From Microbulbifer pacificus (GTDB lineage Bacteria > Pseudomonadota > Gammaproteobacteria > Pseudomonadales > Cellvibrionaceae): a DNA stretch of 64,000 nt. Shown in pieces: positions 46,504 to 55,317 of the stretch (position 1 is the stretch's first letter; each line of letters opens with the position of its first letter). The notes beneath the pieces were generated by a model. The model worked only from the letters and a program-made list of their open reading frames with translations. It was not told where the DNA came from and did not search any database. The translations under genes and the position numbers were made by a program. The DNA is taken from contig NZ_PREV01000027.1 of NCBI RefSeq assembly GCF_002959965.1, positions 1,240,001 to 1,304,000 of the forward strand, read 5' to 3'.

Positions 46504-48168
46504 ATGTATCAATACGACGAACAGGACCACAAGCTGATCCGGGAACGGGTGGCCCAGTTTCGCGGCCAGACCGAGCGCTATCTCGCCGGTGAGCTGAGTG
46601 AAGAACAATTTCTGCCCCTGCGGCTGCAGAATGGCTTGTATATCCAGCGCCTGGCACCGATGTTGCGTATCGCCGTGCCCTACGGCCTCCTGAACAGCAC
46701 TCAGGTGCGCCGACTTGCGCACATTACGCGCAAGTACGACAAAGGCTATGCCCACTTCACCACGCGCCAGAACGTACAGTTGAACTGGCCGAACCTCGAA
46801 GATGTGCCGGATATTCTCGCCGAACTTGCAGAAGTGGAAATGCACGCGGTACAGACCAGCGGCAACTGCATCCGCAATACCACCACCGACCAGTTCGCCG
46901 GTGTCGCCCGCGACGAACTGGTGGACCCCCGTCCCTACTGCGAACTGATCCGCCAGTGGTCCACCTTCCACCCGGAATTTGCCTTCCTGCCACGCAAGTT
47001 CAAGATTGCCGTGTGCGGTGCAAAAGAAGACCGCGCGGCCATTCGCGCCCACGATATCGGCTTGCAGATCGTGAAGAACACTCAGGGTGAAACCGGGTTC
47101 CAGGTGTTTGTGGGCGGCGGCCTTGGCCGCACCCCGATCATCGGTGTTGCCATCCGCGACTTCCTGCCGGAAGTGCATCTGCTCTCGTACCTTGAAGCCA
47201 TTGTGCGTGTGTACAACCAGCTCGGCCGCCGCGATAACAAATTCAAGGCGCGCATCAAAATTCTGGTGAAGGCGCTGGGTGCCGAAGCGTTTGCCCGCCT
47301 TGTGGAAACCGAGTGGGAACAGATTCGGGACGGCGCCGACGAGCTGCCACCAGAAGCCATTGCATGGTCCAAACGCTTCTTCCCGCAGCCGGCCTACAAA
47401 TCCTTTAGCGACAGCCACGGTGAGGCGGTACTGCGCGACCAGGCGGGCTCCGACAAGGCATTTTCCCGCTGGCTCGAACGCAACACGTTTCCGCACCGGG
47501 TGCCCGGCTACCAGGCGGTAACGCTCAGTACCAAGCCCACTGGTATTCCTCCCGGCGACGTGACCGACCGCCAGCTGGAGGCTATTGCCGACCTCGCTGA
47601 CGAATTCAGCTTTGGCGAAGTGCGGGTTACCCACGAGCAGAACGTGGTGCTTGCGGATGTGGAACAGGAGCGCCTGTATGAACTGTGGCAGGCAGCCCGC
47701 AAACACGGCTTTGCCACCCCGAACATCGGCACCCTGACCGACATGATCTGCTGCCCCGGTGGTGACTACTGCTCGCTCGCCAACGCCAAATCCATCCCGG
47801 TGGCGGAAGCGATCCAGCGCAGGTTCGATGACCTGGACTACCTCTACGACCTGGGCGACCTGCACCTGAATATTTCCGGCTGCATGAACGCCTGCGGACA
47901 CCACCATATCGGCCATATCGGTATTCTCGGCGTGGACAAGAAAGGCGAAGAGTTCTACCAGATACAGCTTGGCGGCAGCGCCAACGAGAAGGCAGCCCTT
48001 GGTACGGTTTTGGGTCCGAGCTTCTCCCGCGATGAGATGCCAGACACCATCGGCAAGATCCTCGACGTGTTCGTGGAAAACCGTCAGCCGGAAGAGCTGT
48101 TTATCGACACTTACAACCGTATCGGGCTGCAGCCATTCAAGGAGCGTGTGTATGCCAAAGCCAGTTAA
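46504..48168 (+). CDS. cysI: Sulfite reductase hemoprotein, CysI type (nitrite/sulfite reductase family)
   Basis: The 554-residue protein reduces sulfite to sulfide in cysteine synthesis. The siroheme-4Fe4S ligands are in CCPGGDYCSLANAKS (Cys417, Cys423) and NISGCMNACGHHHIGHIG (Cys460, Cys464). The N-terminal half has AHFTTRQNVQLNW and TSGNCIRNTTTDQFAG, typical of the ferredoxin-like-domain sulfite reductases used by Pseudomonas-type bacteria. No cysJ flavoprotein gene is in the window; such enzymes usually do without it. DUF934 overlaps its 3' end. Confidence 0.93.
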   Translation: MYQYDEQDHKLIRERVAQFRGQTERYLAGELSEEQFLPLRLQNGLYIQRLAPMLRIAVPYGLLNSTQVRRLAHITRKYDKGYAHFTTRQNVQLNWPNLEDVPDILAELAEVEMHAVQTSGNCIRNTTTDQFAGVARDELVDPRPYCELIRQWSTFHPEFAFLPRKFKIAVCGAKEDRAAIRAHDIGLQIVKNTQGETGFQVFVGGGLGRTPIIGVAIRDFLPEVHLLSYLEAIVRVYNQLGRRDNKFKARIKILVKALGAEAFARLVETEWEQIRDGADELPPEAIAWSKRFFPQPAYKSFSDSHGEAVLRDQAGSDKAFSRWLERNTFPHRVPGYQAVTLSTKPTGIPPGDVTDRQLEAIADLADEFSFGEVRVTHEQNVVLADVEQERLYELWQAARKHGFATPNIGTLTDMICCPGGDYCSLANAKSIPVAEAIQRRFDDLDYLYDLGDLHLNISGCMNACGHHHIGHIGILGVDKKGEEFYQIQLGGSANEKAALGTVLGPSFSRDEMPDTIGKILDVFVENRQPEELFIDTYNRIGLQPFKERVYAKAS

Positions 48169-48712
48169 GACACCCGTGGGCGCACAGCCGGAAAATCCAG
48201 CACATCTGATTCTCGATGGCGCGGTGGCAGAAAACCAATGGAACCTGTTACCGCTGGACGCCGAAACAGAAATTACCGCAGCCAACCTGGCGCCGGGCAA
48301 AGTCATTCTTCCCCTGAGTGTTTGGCTGGTACTGCGCGATGAACTGCAAAACCGCAAAAACGAAATCGGCGTGTGGCTGGACAGCGATGAGACCGCAGAC
48401 CTGATTGGCGATGACGCCAGTGAATTGCCCCTGATCGCCGCGCACTTCCCCCTGTTTACTGACGGTCGCGCCTTCACCGCCGGTCGTCTGCTACGCCAGC
48501 GCTATGGCTTTACCGGCGAGCTGCGGGCCGTGGGGAACTTTATGCGCGACCAGCTGACCTATCTGACGCGCTGCGGCTTTAATGCGTTCGCATTTCAGAG
48601 CGAACAGCCACTGGAAAACCTGCTGGACTCCCTGCGGGACTTTACCGACAGCTATCAGTCGGCTGTCGATCAGCCGCTGCCCATCTATCGCCGCCGCGCC
48701 CTACTTGGCTGA
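48152..48712 (+). CDS. DUF934 family protein of sulfite reductase operon
   Basis: The 186-residue protein starts at 48152 inside the last codons of cysI (17-nt overlap) after AAGGAG. The pattern LPLSVWLVLRDELQNRKNEIGVWLDSDE, FPLFTDGRAFTAGRLLRQRYGFTGELRAVGNFMRDQL and CGFNAFAF is that of DUF934, regularly found after cysI/nirA-like genes. It is thought to help in sulfate assimilation; its mechanism is not known. The overlap implies translational coupling. Confidence 0.92.
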   Translation: MPKPVKTPVGAQPENPAHLILDGAVAENQWNLLPLDAETEITAANLAPGKVILPLSVWLVLRDELQNRKNEIGVWLDSDETADLIGDDASELPLIAAHFPLFTDGRAFTAGRLLRQRYGFTGELRAVGNFMRDQLTYLTRCGFNAFAFQSEQPLENLLDSLRDFTDSYQSAVDQPLPIYRRRALLG

Positions 48713-48851
48713 AAAACTACTGCGCGAGCGCCTGGTGGCGTCCGGCTGTGCTGGTGCGCCAGCCCGGTCGAAATGCTCACGTACTTTAAGTACGCTCCGC
48801 TTTCTCCGCGCAGGCGGCCACCACCAGCCACTCGCTCGCTACGTTTTTCTA
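48710..48851. repeat. Palindromic intergenic element, family 2 copy 2
   Basis: About 140 bp, flanked by GAAAAAC and GTTTTTC, with ACTGCGCGAGCGCCTGGTGG on the left and CCACCACCAGCCACTCGC on the right; the middle holds ACGTACTTTAAGTACG. It matches copy 1 at 7.6 kb closely over the outer parts and centre. It lies between the convergent DUF934 and ArsA-type genes and starts at the DUF934 stop. Confidence 0.82.
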
Positions 48852-48860
48852 ATTTACCTA

Positions 48861-48889
48861 AAGCCGGGTAAAACACTGCCCGGTTTTTT
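48861..48889 (+). terminator. Rho-independent terminator after the cysI-DUF934 operon
   Basis: AAGCCGGG / CCCGGTTT forms a stem followed by a T6 run (about 48884-48889). It ends exactly at the stop codon of the convergent ArsA-like gene. Confidence 0.8.
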
Positions 48890-49898
48890 ATGCCTGTTGA
48901 AGTTCTGCCGTTGCCGAATACCTGGCCAGCTCTCCGGCCAGCCAGCGCAAACCTTCCCTGCCCTGCAGCGCTCGTCCGGTCATGGGCAATTGGACCTGCG
49001 GTAGATCACCCAATTTTTCAGACACCTTTACCAACACCCGCTGCTGCATTGACCATGCGCCCTGTAGAAACTCCACCGGTTCCGCTTCTGCTGGCAGCAA
49101 CCGGTTGAGCACCAGCCCGGCAATCATGATGCCGACCTCTTTGAGTGCGGCAGCGGCGCGGCAGGTCTCTTCAAAGGGGAGGTTTTCCGCGGTCATGACG
49201 AACAGAAAACCGGTTGCCTCCGCGTCGCGCAGAACCTGCGCGGCTTCGCGAAAACGCTGTTGGCGCTCGATCAGAGGCGCAAGTACTGAAGGTGCTTCCC
49301 GTTCGACCTCCTCTTCCCGAGTGGAGCTGCGCAGGGAGCCGATCACATCCCGGAATCTGCCCGCGCGCTTTTTCTGTGCGACAAGTCCGTCGGCCCATGT
49401 CGACATCACCGCGGGCAGCGACAGCAGACGCAGGGTGTGGCCGGTTGGCGCGGTGTCAAAAATGATCAGGTCGTAGTCGTCGCGGCGCTGGATCAGCCGC
49501 GTCATTTCATCGAGCAGGGCCGCCTCTTCCGCACCCGGCGAGTGACGAGTGAGGTGCAACTGTTTCTCCAGCTGCGGGCGCAAATTGAGTGCTACATGTG
49601 GCAACATCTGTGCGCGCAGGGATTCCAGATAACGGTTCAACGCGGTGCATGGATTCAACTCCAACACCTGCAGTGCCCCTGCCCAGGGGATCGTTTGCGG
49701 GGCGCGGCCGAGGGAGGACTCGAACAGGTCACCGAGATTGTGTGCTGGATCGGTGGATACCAGTAATACCTTGTGTCCGCGTTGCGCTCCAGCCACCGCC
49801 AGACCGGCGGCGACGGTGCTTTTTCCCACACCGCCCTTGCCACCGACCAGCATCAGTCGGCGCTGTAACAGGTCATCGAGATTCAGTATTTTTTTCAT
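48888..49898 (-). CDS. ArsA/GET3-like P-loop ATPase
   Basis: The 336-residue ATPase has the deviant Walker A GGKGGVGKSTVAAGLA (residues 18-33), STDPAHNLGDLF (switch I), YDLIIFDTAPTGHTLRLLSLP (switch II) and LVLNRLLP. It belongs to the ArsA/GET3 family but has a single ATPase domain, and the paired metal-binding cysteines of arsenite pumps are not evident. Its ATG overlaps the stop of the upstream small gene in TGATG. With cstA upstream, it probably serves a membrane-protein or metal-related role, not arsenic efflux, as there is no arsB or arsR. Confidence 0.85.
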   Translation of the reverse strand: MKKILNLDDLLQRRLMLVGGKGGVGKSTVAAGLAVAGAQRGHKVLLVSTDPAHNLGDLFESSLGRAPQTIPWAGALQVLELNPCTALNRYLESLRAQMLPHVALNLRPQLEKQLHLTRHSPGAEEAALLDEMTRLIQRRDDYDLIIFDTAPTGHTLRLLSLPAVMSTWADGLVAQKKRAGRFRDVIGSLRSSTREEEVEREAPSVLAPLIERQQRFREAAQVLRDAEATGFLFVMTAENLPFEETCRAAAALKEVGIMIAGLVLNRLLPAEAEPVEFLQGAWSMQQRVLVKVSEKLGDLPQVQLPMTGRALQGREGLRWLAGELARYSATAELQQA

Positions 49899-50191
49899 CA
49901 ACAGCAGCGCAATTCATCGAGCGGGGATCGCTCCATCCCCATACGCTGGTGCCATTGGTGAAATCGCTCCAACATGAGCGGCTGTAACTCGAGCGTATAC
50001 AGGCTCACCGGATTGGGGATGCCGAGGGACTCCGCATACACCAGCAGCATGAACAGGTCCTCTTCATCCCGCTCGGCGCGGGCCAGCGCACTGCGATAGG
50101 GGCCGTTGTAATAGGCCTCCAGTTGTTCGCCGATTCTGCGAAATACCAGCTTCAGATTCTTCGGCAATCCAGGTTTCTGCGGTGTTTCCAT
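49898..50191 (-). CDS. Small protein ending in Cys-Cys (cory-CC-star type)
   Basis: The product of about 97 residues is soluble and mostly helical: NLKLVFRRIGEQLEAYYNGPYRSALARAERDEEDLFMLLVYAESLGIPNP, a proline-containing turn, then a helix and the end DELRCC-stop. I believe this is the family named cory-CC-star, found between CstA and ArsA-like genes; the name is from memory. The ATG at 50191 follows GAGGG; a GTG one codon earlier is possible. The terminal cysteines suggest metal or thiol chemistry. The next gene starts in its stop codon. Confidence 0.65.
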   Translation of the reverse strand: METPQKPGLPKNLKLVFRRIGEQLEAYYNGPYRSALARAERDEEDLFMLLVYAESLGIPNPVSLYTLELQPLMLERFHQWHQRMGMERSPLDELRCC

Positions 50192-50224
50192 CACCGAACC
50201 CTCTTGCGAATGAACAGGGATAGT

Positions 50225-50258
50225 ATTAACCCGGTAAACTAAATGTCACCGGGTTAAT
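50225..50258. repeat. 11-bp stem hairpin between cstA and the Cys-Cys gene
   Basis: ATTAACCCGGT pairs with ACCGGGTTAAT around a 12-nt loop. There is no T run after it, so it is more likely an mRNA-processing or protective hairpin, or an operator, than a terminator. It could set different levels for cstA and the genes after it. Confidence 0.6.
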
Positions 50259-50274
50259 AGCAGCTACCGCCACG

Positions 50275-51960
50275 TCAGGACTCCTCGCCAATGGAATCCC
50301 GGGCCGGCCTCCTGAACGCGGAGGCACACTCCAGAGTGACCAGAATCGCCGCCACCAGCACGACAACGTCGAGCCCCAGCAGAAACCAGTCCTGTTTCCG
50401 GTAAAACTCGTTCAACTGGATCAGCAGCGCTGCCAGAGTCATCACCAGCAAAAACACCAGCGGAATGAGCGTGATCCACATGGGACGCTTCAGGCGCACC
50501 AGCATCACGGTAATCACCAACAGCGTGAGTCCGGCGAGTAACTGGTTAGTAGTGCCGAACAATGGCCAGATCAGAAGGCCACCGGAACCATCCGCCCCAC
50601 CGGCGCCAAAGGCCAGCAGAATACAGCAACCCACCGCCATCAGCGTTGCCGGTGCCGGCTTGCCGAGCCAGCGGATACCATAGATCTCGCCGAATTCCTG
50701 AAAAATATATCGCTGCAGGCGCAACCCGGTATCCATGGTGGTGCCGGCGAACAGCGCAGCCATGACCGTCAGCATGGTGCCGGAAACAGCAACATCAATA
50801 CCGACGCCATTTTGCAGAATAGTCGCACCGCCATCCACAAATGCCTGCACCCCGCCCTGCCCGAAGGACGTGTACACCGCCTGCCAGTCGCCCAGTGAGG
50901 CAAAGCCCGCAGTCGCGGCAATAATGGCGGCGAGCGCGAGTGCACCTTCGCCTACCGCACCGAAATACCCCACAAAGCGCGCATCGGTTTCTCTGTTCAA
51001 TTGTTTCGACGTGGTCCCGGACGCCACCAGGCCGTGAAAACCGGAAATCGCCCCACAGGCGATGGTTACGAACAGCAGGGGAATCAATGGCGGCGCGCCG
51101 GCAGGCACATCGTGATTGATCATGGGTGCCACCACTTCCGGGCTGGAAATGAGTACCGCGCTGTACAGCAGGATGAGCCCTACAAACAACTGCAATCCGT
51201 TGATGTAGTCCCGCGGTTGCAGCAGCACCCACACGGGCAGTAGTGAAGCGATGGCCGCATACGCAAACAGAATCAAAATCCAGACCGCGCCATCGGACAT
51301 GCCAAACACCGTTTCAGGCAGCGACACCGGTACGGATGGTCCGATATAGATCAGCGCGTACAGTGCAATGACACCAAACAGGGAAACCAGCGCGAGATTG
51401 AATTTGAAGCGGTAAATCAGCTGCCCGATCACCAGTGCCACCGCGATTGCCCCCCAGATCGGCACGACCGACGCGGGGTTTTTGATCAGCAACCCGGCGA
51501 TCACCACACCGAACACCGCATTGACCATCAGCAGTACCAGAAAGATGACGATCATGAAGATACTGCGGGCGCGCTTGCCGACGACTTCGCCGGTGAGCGA
51601 TCCCACAGAAAGCGCGCGATTGCGCACGCTCGCCCAGATGGCGCCGCTGTCGTGCACCCCCGCAAAAAAGATGGTACCCAGTACCACCCACAGAAATGCC
51701 GGCAGCCAGCCCCAGATCACCGCTATCGCCGGACCGACAATGGGCGCGGCGCCGGCTACAGAGGTAAAGTGGTGTCCCCACAGCACAAACTTGTTGGTGG
51801 GCACGTAGTCCACGCCGTCTTCAAACTCATGCGCAGGTGTCATGAAATCCGGATCAAAGCGATAGATACGATCGGCAATAAAACTGGAGTAAAAGAAATA
51901 GCCGGCGGCCATGCCCCCCAACCCGAGTACCATCAGGAGAATTGCACTCATGCATACCAT
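50275..51960 (-). CDS. cstA: CstA family carbon starvation/pyruvate-type transporter
   Basis: The 561-residue protein has many membrane helices. Signatures include YVPTNKFVLWGHHFTSVAGAAPIVGPAIAVIWGWLP and GTTMDTGLRLQRYI, both typical of CstA. CstA members take up pyruvate or peptides. This is the shorter type, lacking the extra C-terminal helices of the 700-residue E. coli protein. An in-frame ATG three codons later (51951) is an alternative start. It heads the cstA, Cys-Cys protein, ArsA-like run. Confidence 0.92.
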   Translation of the reverse strand: MVCMSAILLMVLGLGGMAAGYFFYSSFIADRIYRFDPDFMTPAHEFEDGVDYVPTNKFVLWGHHFTSVAGAAPIVGPAIAVIWGWLPAFLWVVLGTIFFAGVHDSGAIWASVRNRALSVGSLTGEVVGKRARSIFMIVIFLVLLMVNAVFGVVIAGLLIKNPASVVPIWGAIAVALVIGQLIYRFKFNLALVSLFGVIALYALIYIGPSVPVSLPETVFGMSDGAVWILILFAYAAIASLLPVWVLLQPRDYINGLQLFVGLILLYSAVLISSPEVVAPMINHDVPAGAPPLIPLLFVTIACGAISGFHGLVASGTTSKQLNRETDARFVGYFGAVGEGALALAAIIAATAGFASLGDWQAVYTSFGQGGVQAFVDGGATILQNGVGIDVAVSGTMLTVMAALFAGTTMDTGLRLQRYIFQEFGEIYGIRWLGKPAPATLMAVGCCILLAFGAGGADGSGGLLIWPLFGTTNQLLAGLTLLVITVMLVRLKRPMWITLIPLVFLLVMTLAALLIQLNEFYRKQDWFLLGLDVVVLVAAILVTLECASAFRRPARDSIGEES

Positions 51961-52102
51961 CCCTGTTGTGCATTATTGTCCGCGCCCGACAAACTCAAAA
52001 CCTGCCGAACTCAGAAAATAGTAGCGTAGTCGCCAATTACCACACAGCAATTGGCACGTGATTCCCTGTATTCATGGCGCCGAACGCTAAATATCAGCGC
52101 GG

Positions 52103-53326
52103 TCAGATCACACCCCGCTCCCGAAGCAGTCGGATCTCATCGTCGGTTTTGCGCAGTACTGATCGCAATATCTCGCTGGTGTGCTGCCCCAGCACCGGCG
52201 GCGCCTGCTCATACTCGAGATTTGTCGCGGAAAAACCAAGCGGATTGCGCACCGTTTTTACCTTGCCTGCGGTCGGATGATCCTGCTCCACCACCATGCC
52301 CCTTGCCAGCACCTGAGGATCGGCAAATACCTGCGCGAGATTGTTGATGGGCCCGCAGGGCACATGGGCATCACTCAGTTTTTCCAGCCACCAGGCCGCG
52401 GGGTGCTTCCGTGTGGCCTGTTCAATCAGTGGCACCAGCTGTTCGCGCGCCGCCACCCGCGCATTATTGCTGGCATAAGCGGGGTTTTGTGCAATGTCAT
52501 CCAGCCCGGCAATGGCGCAGAACTTCTGGAACTGAGTGTCGTTGCCCACCGCAAGCATAAAGTGGCCATCGCTTGCCGGCACCGCCTGATAGGGAACGAT
52601 GTTCGGGTGCGCGGTGCCCTGGCGTTCGGGGCTTTTGCCGGAAGTGAGATAGTTCTGGGCCTGGTTCGCAAGCCACGCCACCTGGGTATCCAGCAGCGCC
52701 AAATCGATCTGCTGGCCCTCTCCGGTGCGGTCACGATGGATCACAGCTGCGAGAATTCCGGAGACCGCGTACATCCCGGTCATCAAATCCGCCACCGCCA
52801 CGCCCACCTTCTGGGGGCCGGCGCCGGGCTGGCCATCGGGCACACCGGTAAGGCTCATCAAGCCACCCATGCCCTGTATCATCGCATCGTAGCCGGCGCG
52901 CTGCGCATAGGGGCCCGTCTGCCCGAAGCCGGTAATGGAGCAGTAGATGATCCGCGGATTGACCGCGCGCACGGCGTCGTAATCGAGGCCGTATTTTTTC
53001 AGGCCGCCAACCTTGTAGTTCTCCAGCACTACGTCGCATTGCCTGGCCAGAGCGAGAATCAACTGCTGCCCCTCCGCGCTGGTGATATCGACGGTCATGG
53101 ATTTCTTGCCGCGGTTCGCACACAGGTAATAGGCCGCCTCCCCGGTATTTTCGCCTACCTCATTCTTCAGATAGGGCGGCCCCCAGTGGCGGGTGTCATC
53201 GCCCTTCTGCGGGCGCTCCACCTTGATGACTTCAGCCCCGAAATCCGCCAGCACCTGACCGGCCCAGGGGCCAGCCAGAATCCGACTGAGATCGAGAACC
53301 TTGAGATGCGCCAACGGACCAGCCAT
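52103..53326 (-). CDS. CaiB/BaiF family (class III) CoA-transferase
   Basis: The 407-residue protein begins MAGPLAHLKVLDLSRILAGPWAGQVLADFGAEVIKVE after AGGGTGG; an in-frame upstream part is not conserved. The catalytic aspartate is in VAVADLMTGMYAVSGI (about residue 170), with GYDAMIQGMGGLMSLTG before it. Relatives move CoA between oxalate, succinate, carnitine and similar acids. The acceptor and donor are unknown here; its neighbours give no acyl-CoA pathway. Confidence 0.93.
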   Translation of the reverse strand: MAGPLAHLKVLDLSRILAGPWAGQVLADFGAEVIKVERPQKGDDTRHWGPPYLKNEVGENTGEAAYYLCANRGKKSMTVDITSAEGQQLILALARQCDVVLENYKVGGLKKYGLDYDAVRAVNPRIIYCSITGFGQTGPYAQRAGYDAMIQGMGGLMSLTGVPDGQPGAGPQKVGVAVADLMTGMYAVSGILAAVIHRDRTGEGQQIDLALLDTQVAWLANQAQNYLTSGKSPERQGTAHPNIVPYQAVPASDGHFMLAVGNDTQFQKFCAIAGLDDIAQNPAYASNNARVAAREQLVPLIEQATRKHPAAWWLEKLSDAHVPCGPINNLAQVFADPQVLARGMVVEQDHPTAGKVKTVRNPLGFSATNLEYEQAPPVLGQHTSEILRSVLRKTDDEIRLLRERGVI

Positions 53327-53489
53327 AACTACCACCCTGCCTGTAAAAGTGATCACAAATTCAGGTGCGAACATTAACAGCCCGACGACGATAAAGCAGT
53401 ACCGATTGGTCAAATGCTGGAACGGCCGTACACTTTGGCCAGCGCAACCCGATGAGTGAATCCACAATAACTGATAACAGGATAGCGAC

Positions 53490-53840
53490 ATGGTCGACAG
53501 CACAATGAACCATCAGCAACAACCACCAGCAAATGAAACAACCGAGTTCCGCAGCTTCCGAGACTTCTACCCCTACTACCTGAAAGAGCACAGCAATCTC
53601 ACCTGTCGTCGCCTGCATTTTGTCGGCACCAGCCTGGTGATCGCTCTACTTGCCACGGCCCTGCTCACTGGCCAGTGGTGGTATCTCGCTGCATTGCCGG
53701 TTGCGGGTTACGGCTTTGCCTGGGTCGGGCATTTCTTTTTCGAACACAACCGCCCCGCCACCTTCAAGCATCCCCTGTATTCGCTGTGGGGGGATTTTGT
53801 GATGTACAAGGATATGTGGCTGGGCAACATCGAGCGCTGA
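53490..53840 (+). CDS. DUF962/Mpo1-like protein
   Basis: The 116-residue protein has a single hydrophobic hairpin (about residues 48-75) and the conserved histidines of the family: YYLKEHSNLTCRRLHFVGT, GHFFFEHNRPATFKHPLYSL. The yeast homologue Mpo1 is an Fe(II)-dependent dioxygenase for 2-hydroxy fatty acids; the histidines match that site. Activity in bacteria is inferred. An in-frame ATG at 53505 is an alternative start. It is divergent from the CoA-transferase gene and ends 5 bp from the convergent phhR-like gene. Confidence 0.9.
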   Translation: MVDSTMNHQQQPPANETTEFRSFRDFYPYYLKEHSNLTCRRLHFVGTSLVIALLATALLTGQWWYLAALPVAGYGFAWVGHFFFEHNRPATFKHPLYSLWGDFVMYKDMWLGNIER

Positions 53841-53845
53841 CGCCG

Positions 53846-55291
53846 CTATTCCCTTGAGAGTCCGTATTTGCGCAGCTTGTTGGCGACGGCGGTATGGGAA
53901 ATCCCCAGTTGCCGCGCCAACTCACGGCTGGACTGTTCCCCTGCCGATGTTTCCGCCAGCAGCTCCGCGAGAATGGCCCGCTCTACCTTTTCCATCTGCT
54001 CTGGCAGGCTGAGGCCCCTCCCCCACACCCGCCACGGCAGCCGCTCTTCTATGGGTAACCCCGGTAGATCCTGAACGGTCAGCGCGCCGCCGTTACGCGC
54101 ATGCCTGTGACCCAGCGCGCCCTGCAGGTGCCCGCAGAGCCCGGTCAAATTGGTCGGCCAGTCGCACAATTGCAATGTGTGAACAACCTCATCCACCAGT
54201 GATGCTTCCCGTTCGCCCAGATCCCTCAGAATCATGTCTGCAAATTTGCCTATTGCCGGCCGCATGAATCTCAAAGGCGGCAGGGAAATTACATTGGTGG
54301 AGAACAGCTGCCGCAGTGGCGCAGGCAATCTGTCGAGCGCCCGCGCGGCGGTGATCAACCGTGGTGGAAACCTCCCGTGCAGGAGGCATTCCGCCAGACC
54401 GCGCTGTGTCGCTTCCGGCGCAAGGTCGAGATCGTCAACCAGTAGTACCGCCGTTTGCGCCAGTGCGGTTGTCTCCGCGAGCGCCTGCAGAGTAAATTCC
54501 CCACCGGAAAAATGCCGCACGTCTCCGTACTCGGCCAATGGACTGAGGTAGTAGGCCGCGCTGAGAAAGGTACTTTTCCCGCTGCCGCGCTCGCCGGTAA
54601 TCAACAGCGCATCCGGTAATGGTGCGAGCTGCTGCAGACGCAGACAGCACTCCCGGCGCCGGTCGAAATCCCAGAGGACACTCGGTGGCGGAGGCTCCCG
54701 CGACGGTTCCTGGTCCTGCGGCATTTCCCGGCGCTGCAGTGTCAGTACCGCGCCCGCCAGCGAGCGCACGTCGCCGGCGACGTCTGTGAGGGCGAGGGGC
54801 GACCAATCCAGCAGGTAATCGCGCCCGCGCACGGTTACCGGAAATCCATAGCGGGGGGCGGTAATTCCCCTGAGTAGTTCTTCCAGTTGCAAACGCGGCA
54901 GAAAACGCTGCAGGTGCATTCCCGGTACCTGATCCAGGCTCACACCAAACGCTCTGGCCGCCGCGAGATTGGCAGCGACAATCGCGCCTTCCCTGTCTAC
55001 AGACAACACCGGAAAGGCCACATGACGCAGCAGAGTATCCAGCTCGAAGTGCCGACGCTCCGAGGGAATCAGGGCAATCCTGCGCACCTTCTTCACCCCG
55101 GGCACCCGGAGCAGTGCCCGCTCTATGGACTGGTATTGCGCCACGAGGAGCTCCGGTGCAGACAGGTACACCTTGTCCCCGCTATCGCCACCAATCTCAC
55201 CAGTGCGCACGTTGACCCGGAAATTGGAAAAAATCTCCATTATTTCCTGCAGGATACCTACACGATCCGTGCAAGTTATTTCAATTCTCAC
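53846..55291 (-). CDS. phhR: TyrR/PhhR family aromatic amino acid regulator
   Basis: The 481-residue protein has an N-terminal ACT domain (MRIEITCTDRVGILQEIMEIF), a PAS domain (about 75-185), an AAA+ domain (TGERGSGKSTFLSAAYYL Walker A, VLLVDDLDLAP Walker B) and a C-terminal TyrR-type helix-turn-helix (ELARQLGISHTAVANKLRKYGL). The GAFTGA loop needed to contact sigma-54 is missing, and Walker B has lost the usual DE. So it should act on sigma-70 promoters, as TyrR does. It faces phhA across a perfect TyrR box. Confidence 0.9.
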   Translation of the reverse strand: MRIEITCTDRVGILQEIMEIFSNFRVNVRTGEIGGDSGDKVYLSAPELLVAQYQSIERALLRVPGVKKVRRIALIPSERRHFELDTLLRHVAFPVLSVDREGAIVAANLAAARAFGVSLDQVPGMHLQRFLPRLQLEELLRGITAPRYGFPVTVRGRDYLLDWSPLALTDVAGDVRSLAGAVLTLQRREMPQDQEPSREPPPPSVLWDFDRRRECCLRLQQLAPLPDALLITGERGSGKSTFLSAAYYLSPLAEYGDVRHFSGGEFTLQALAETTALAQTAVLLVDDLDLAPEATQRGLAECLLHGRFPPRLITAARALDRLPAPLRQLFSTNVISLPPLRFMRPAIGKFADMILRDLGEREASLVDEVVHTLQLCDWPTNLTGLCGHLQGALGHRHARNGGALTVQDLPGLPIEERLPWRVWGRGLSLPEQMEKVERAILAELLAETSAGEQSSRELARQLGISHTAVANKLRKYGLSRE

Positions 55292-55299
55292 GTTACACC

Positions 55300-55317
55300 T
55301 GTAAACATTTATTTACA
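55300..55317. promoter_or_regulatory. Perfect TyrR box
   Basis: TGTAAACATTTATTTACA matches TGTAAA-N6-TTTACA with no mismatch. It is 9 bp before the phhR ATG and 141 bp before phhA. Position so close to the phhR start suggests negative autoregulation, with activation of phhA at a distance. Confidence 0.92.

Noticed and set aside
45966..46592. 208-residue frame before and into cysI
   Set aside because: Composition is unlike a protein over most of its length, and it overlaps a repeat and the cysI start; kept only as a possible remnant.
46360..48477. 705-residue frame antisense to cysI
   Set aside because: Shadow of cysI, whose cysteine motifs are complete.
48888..49898. Arsenical pump ATPase
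   Set aside because: Single-domain ATPase without arsB, arsD or arsR and without evident metal-binding cysteines; the link is to cstA.
52031..52054. GCCAATT ... AATTGGC palindrome between cstA and the CoA-transferase gene
   Set aside because: A 7-bp stem with a 10-nt loop and no T run; too weak to call a terminator or operator on its own.
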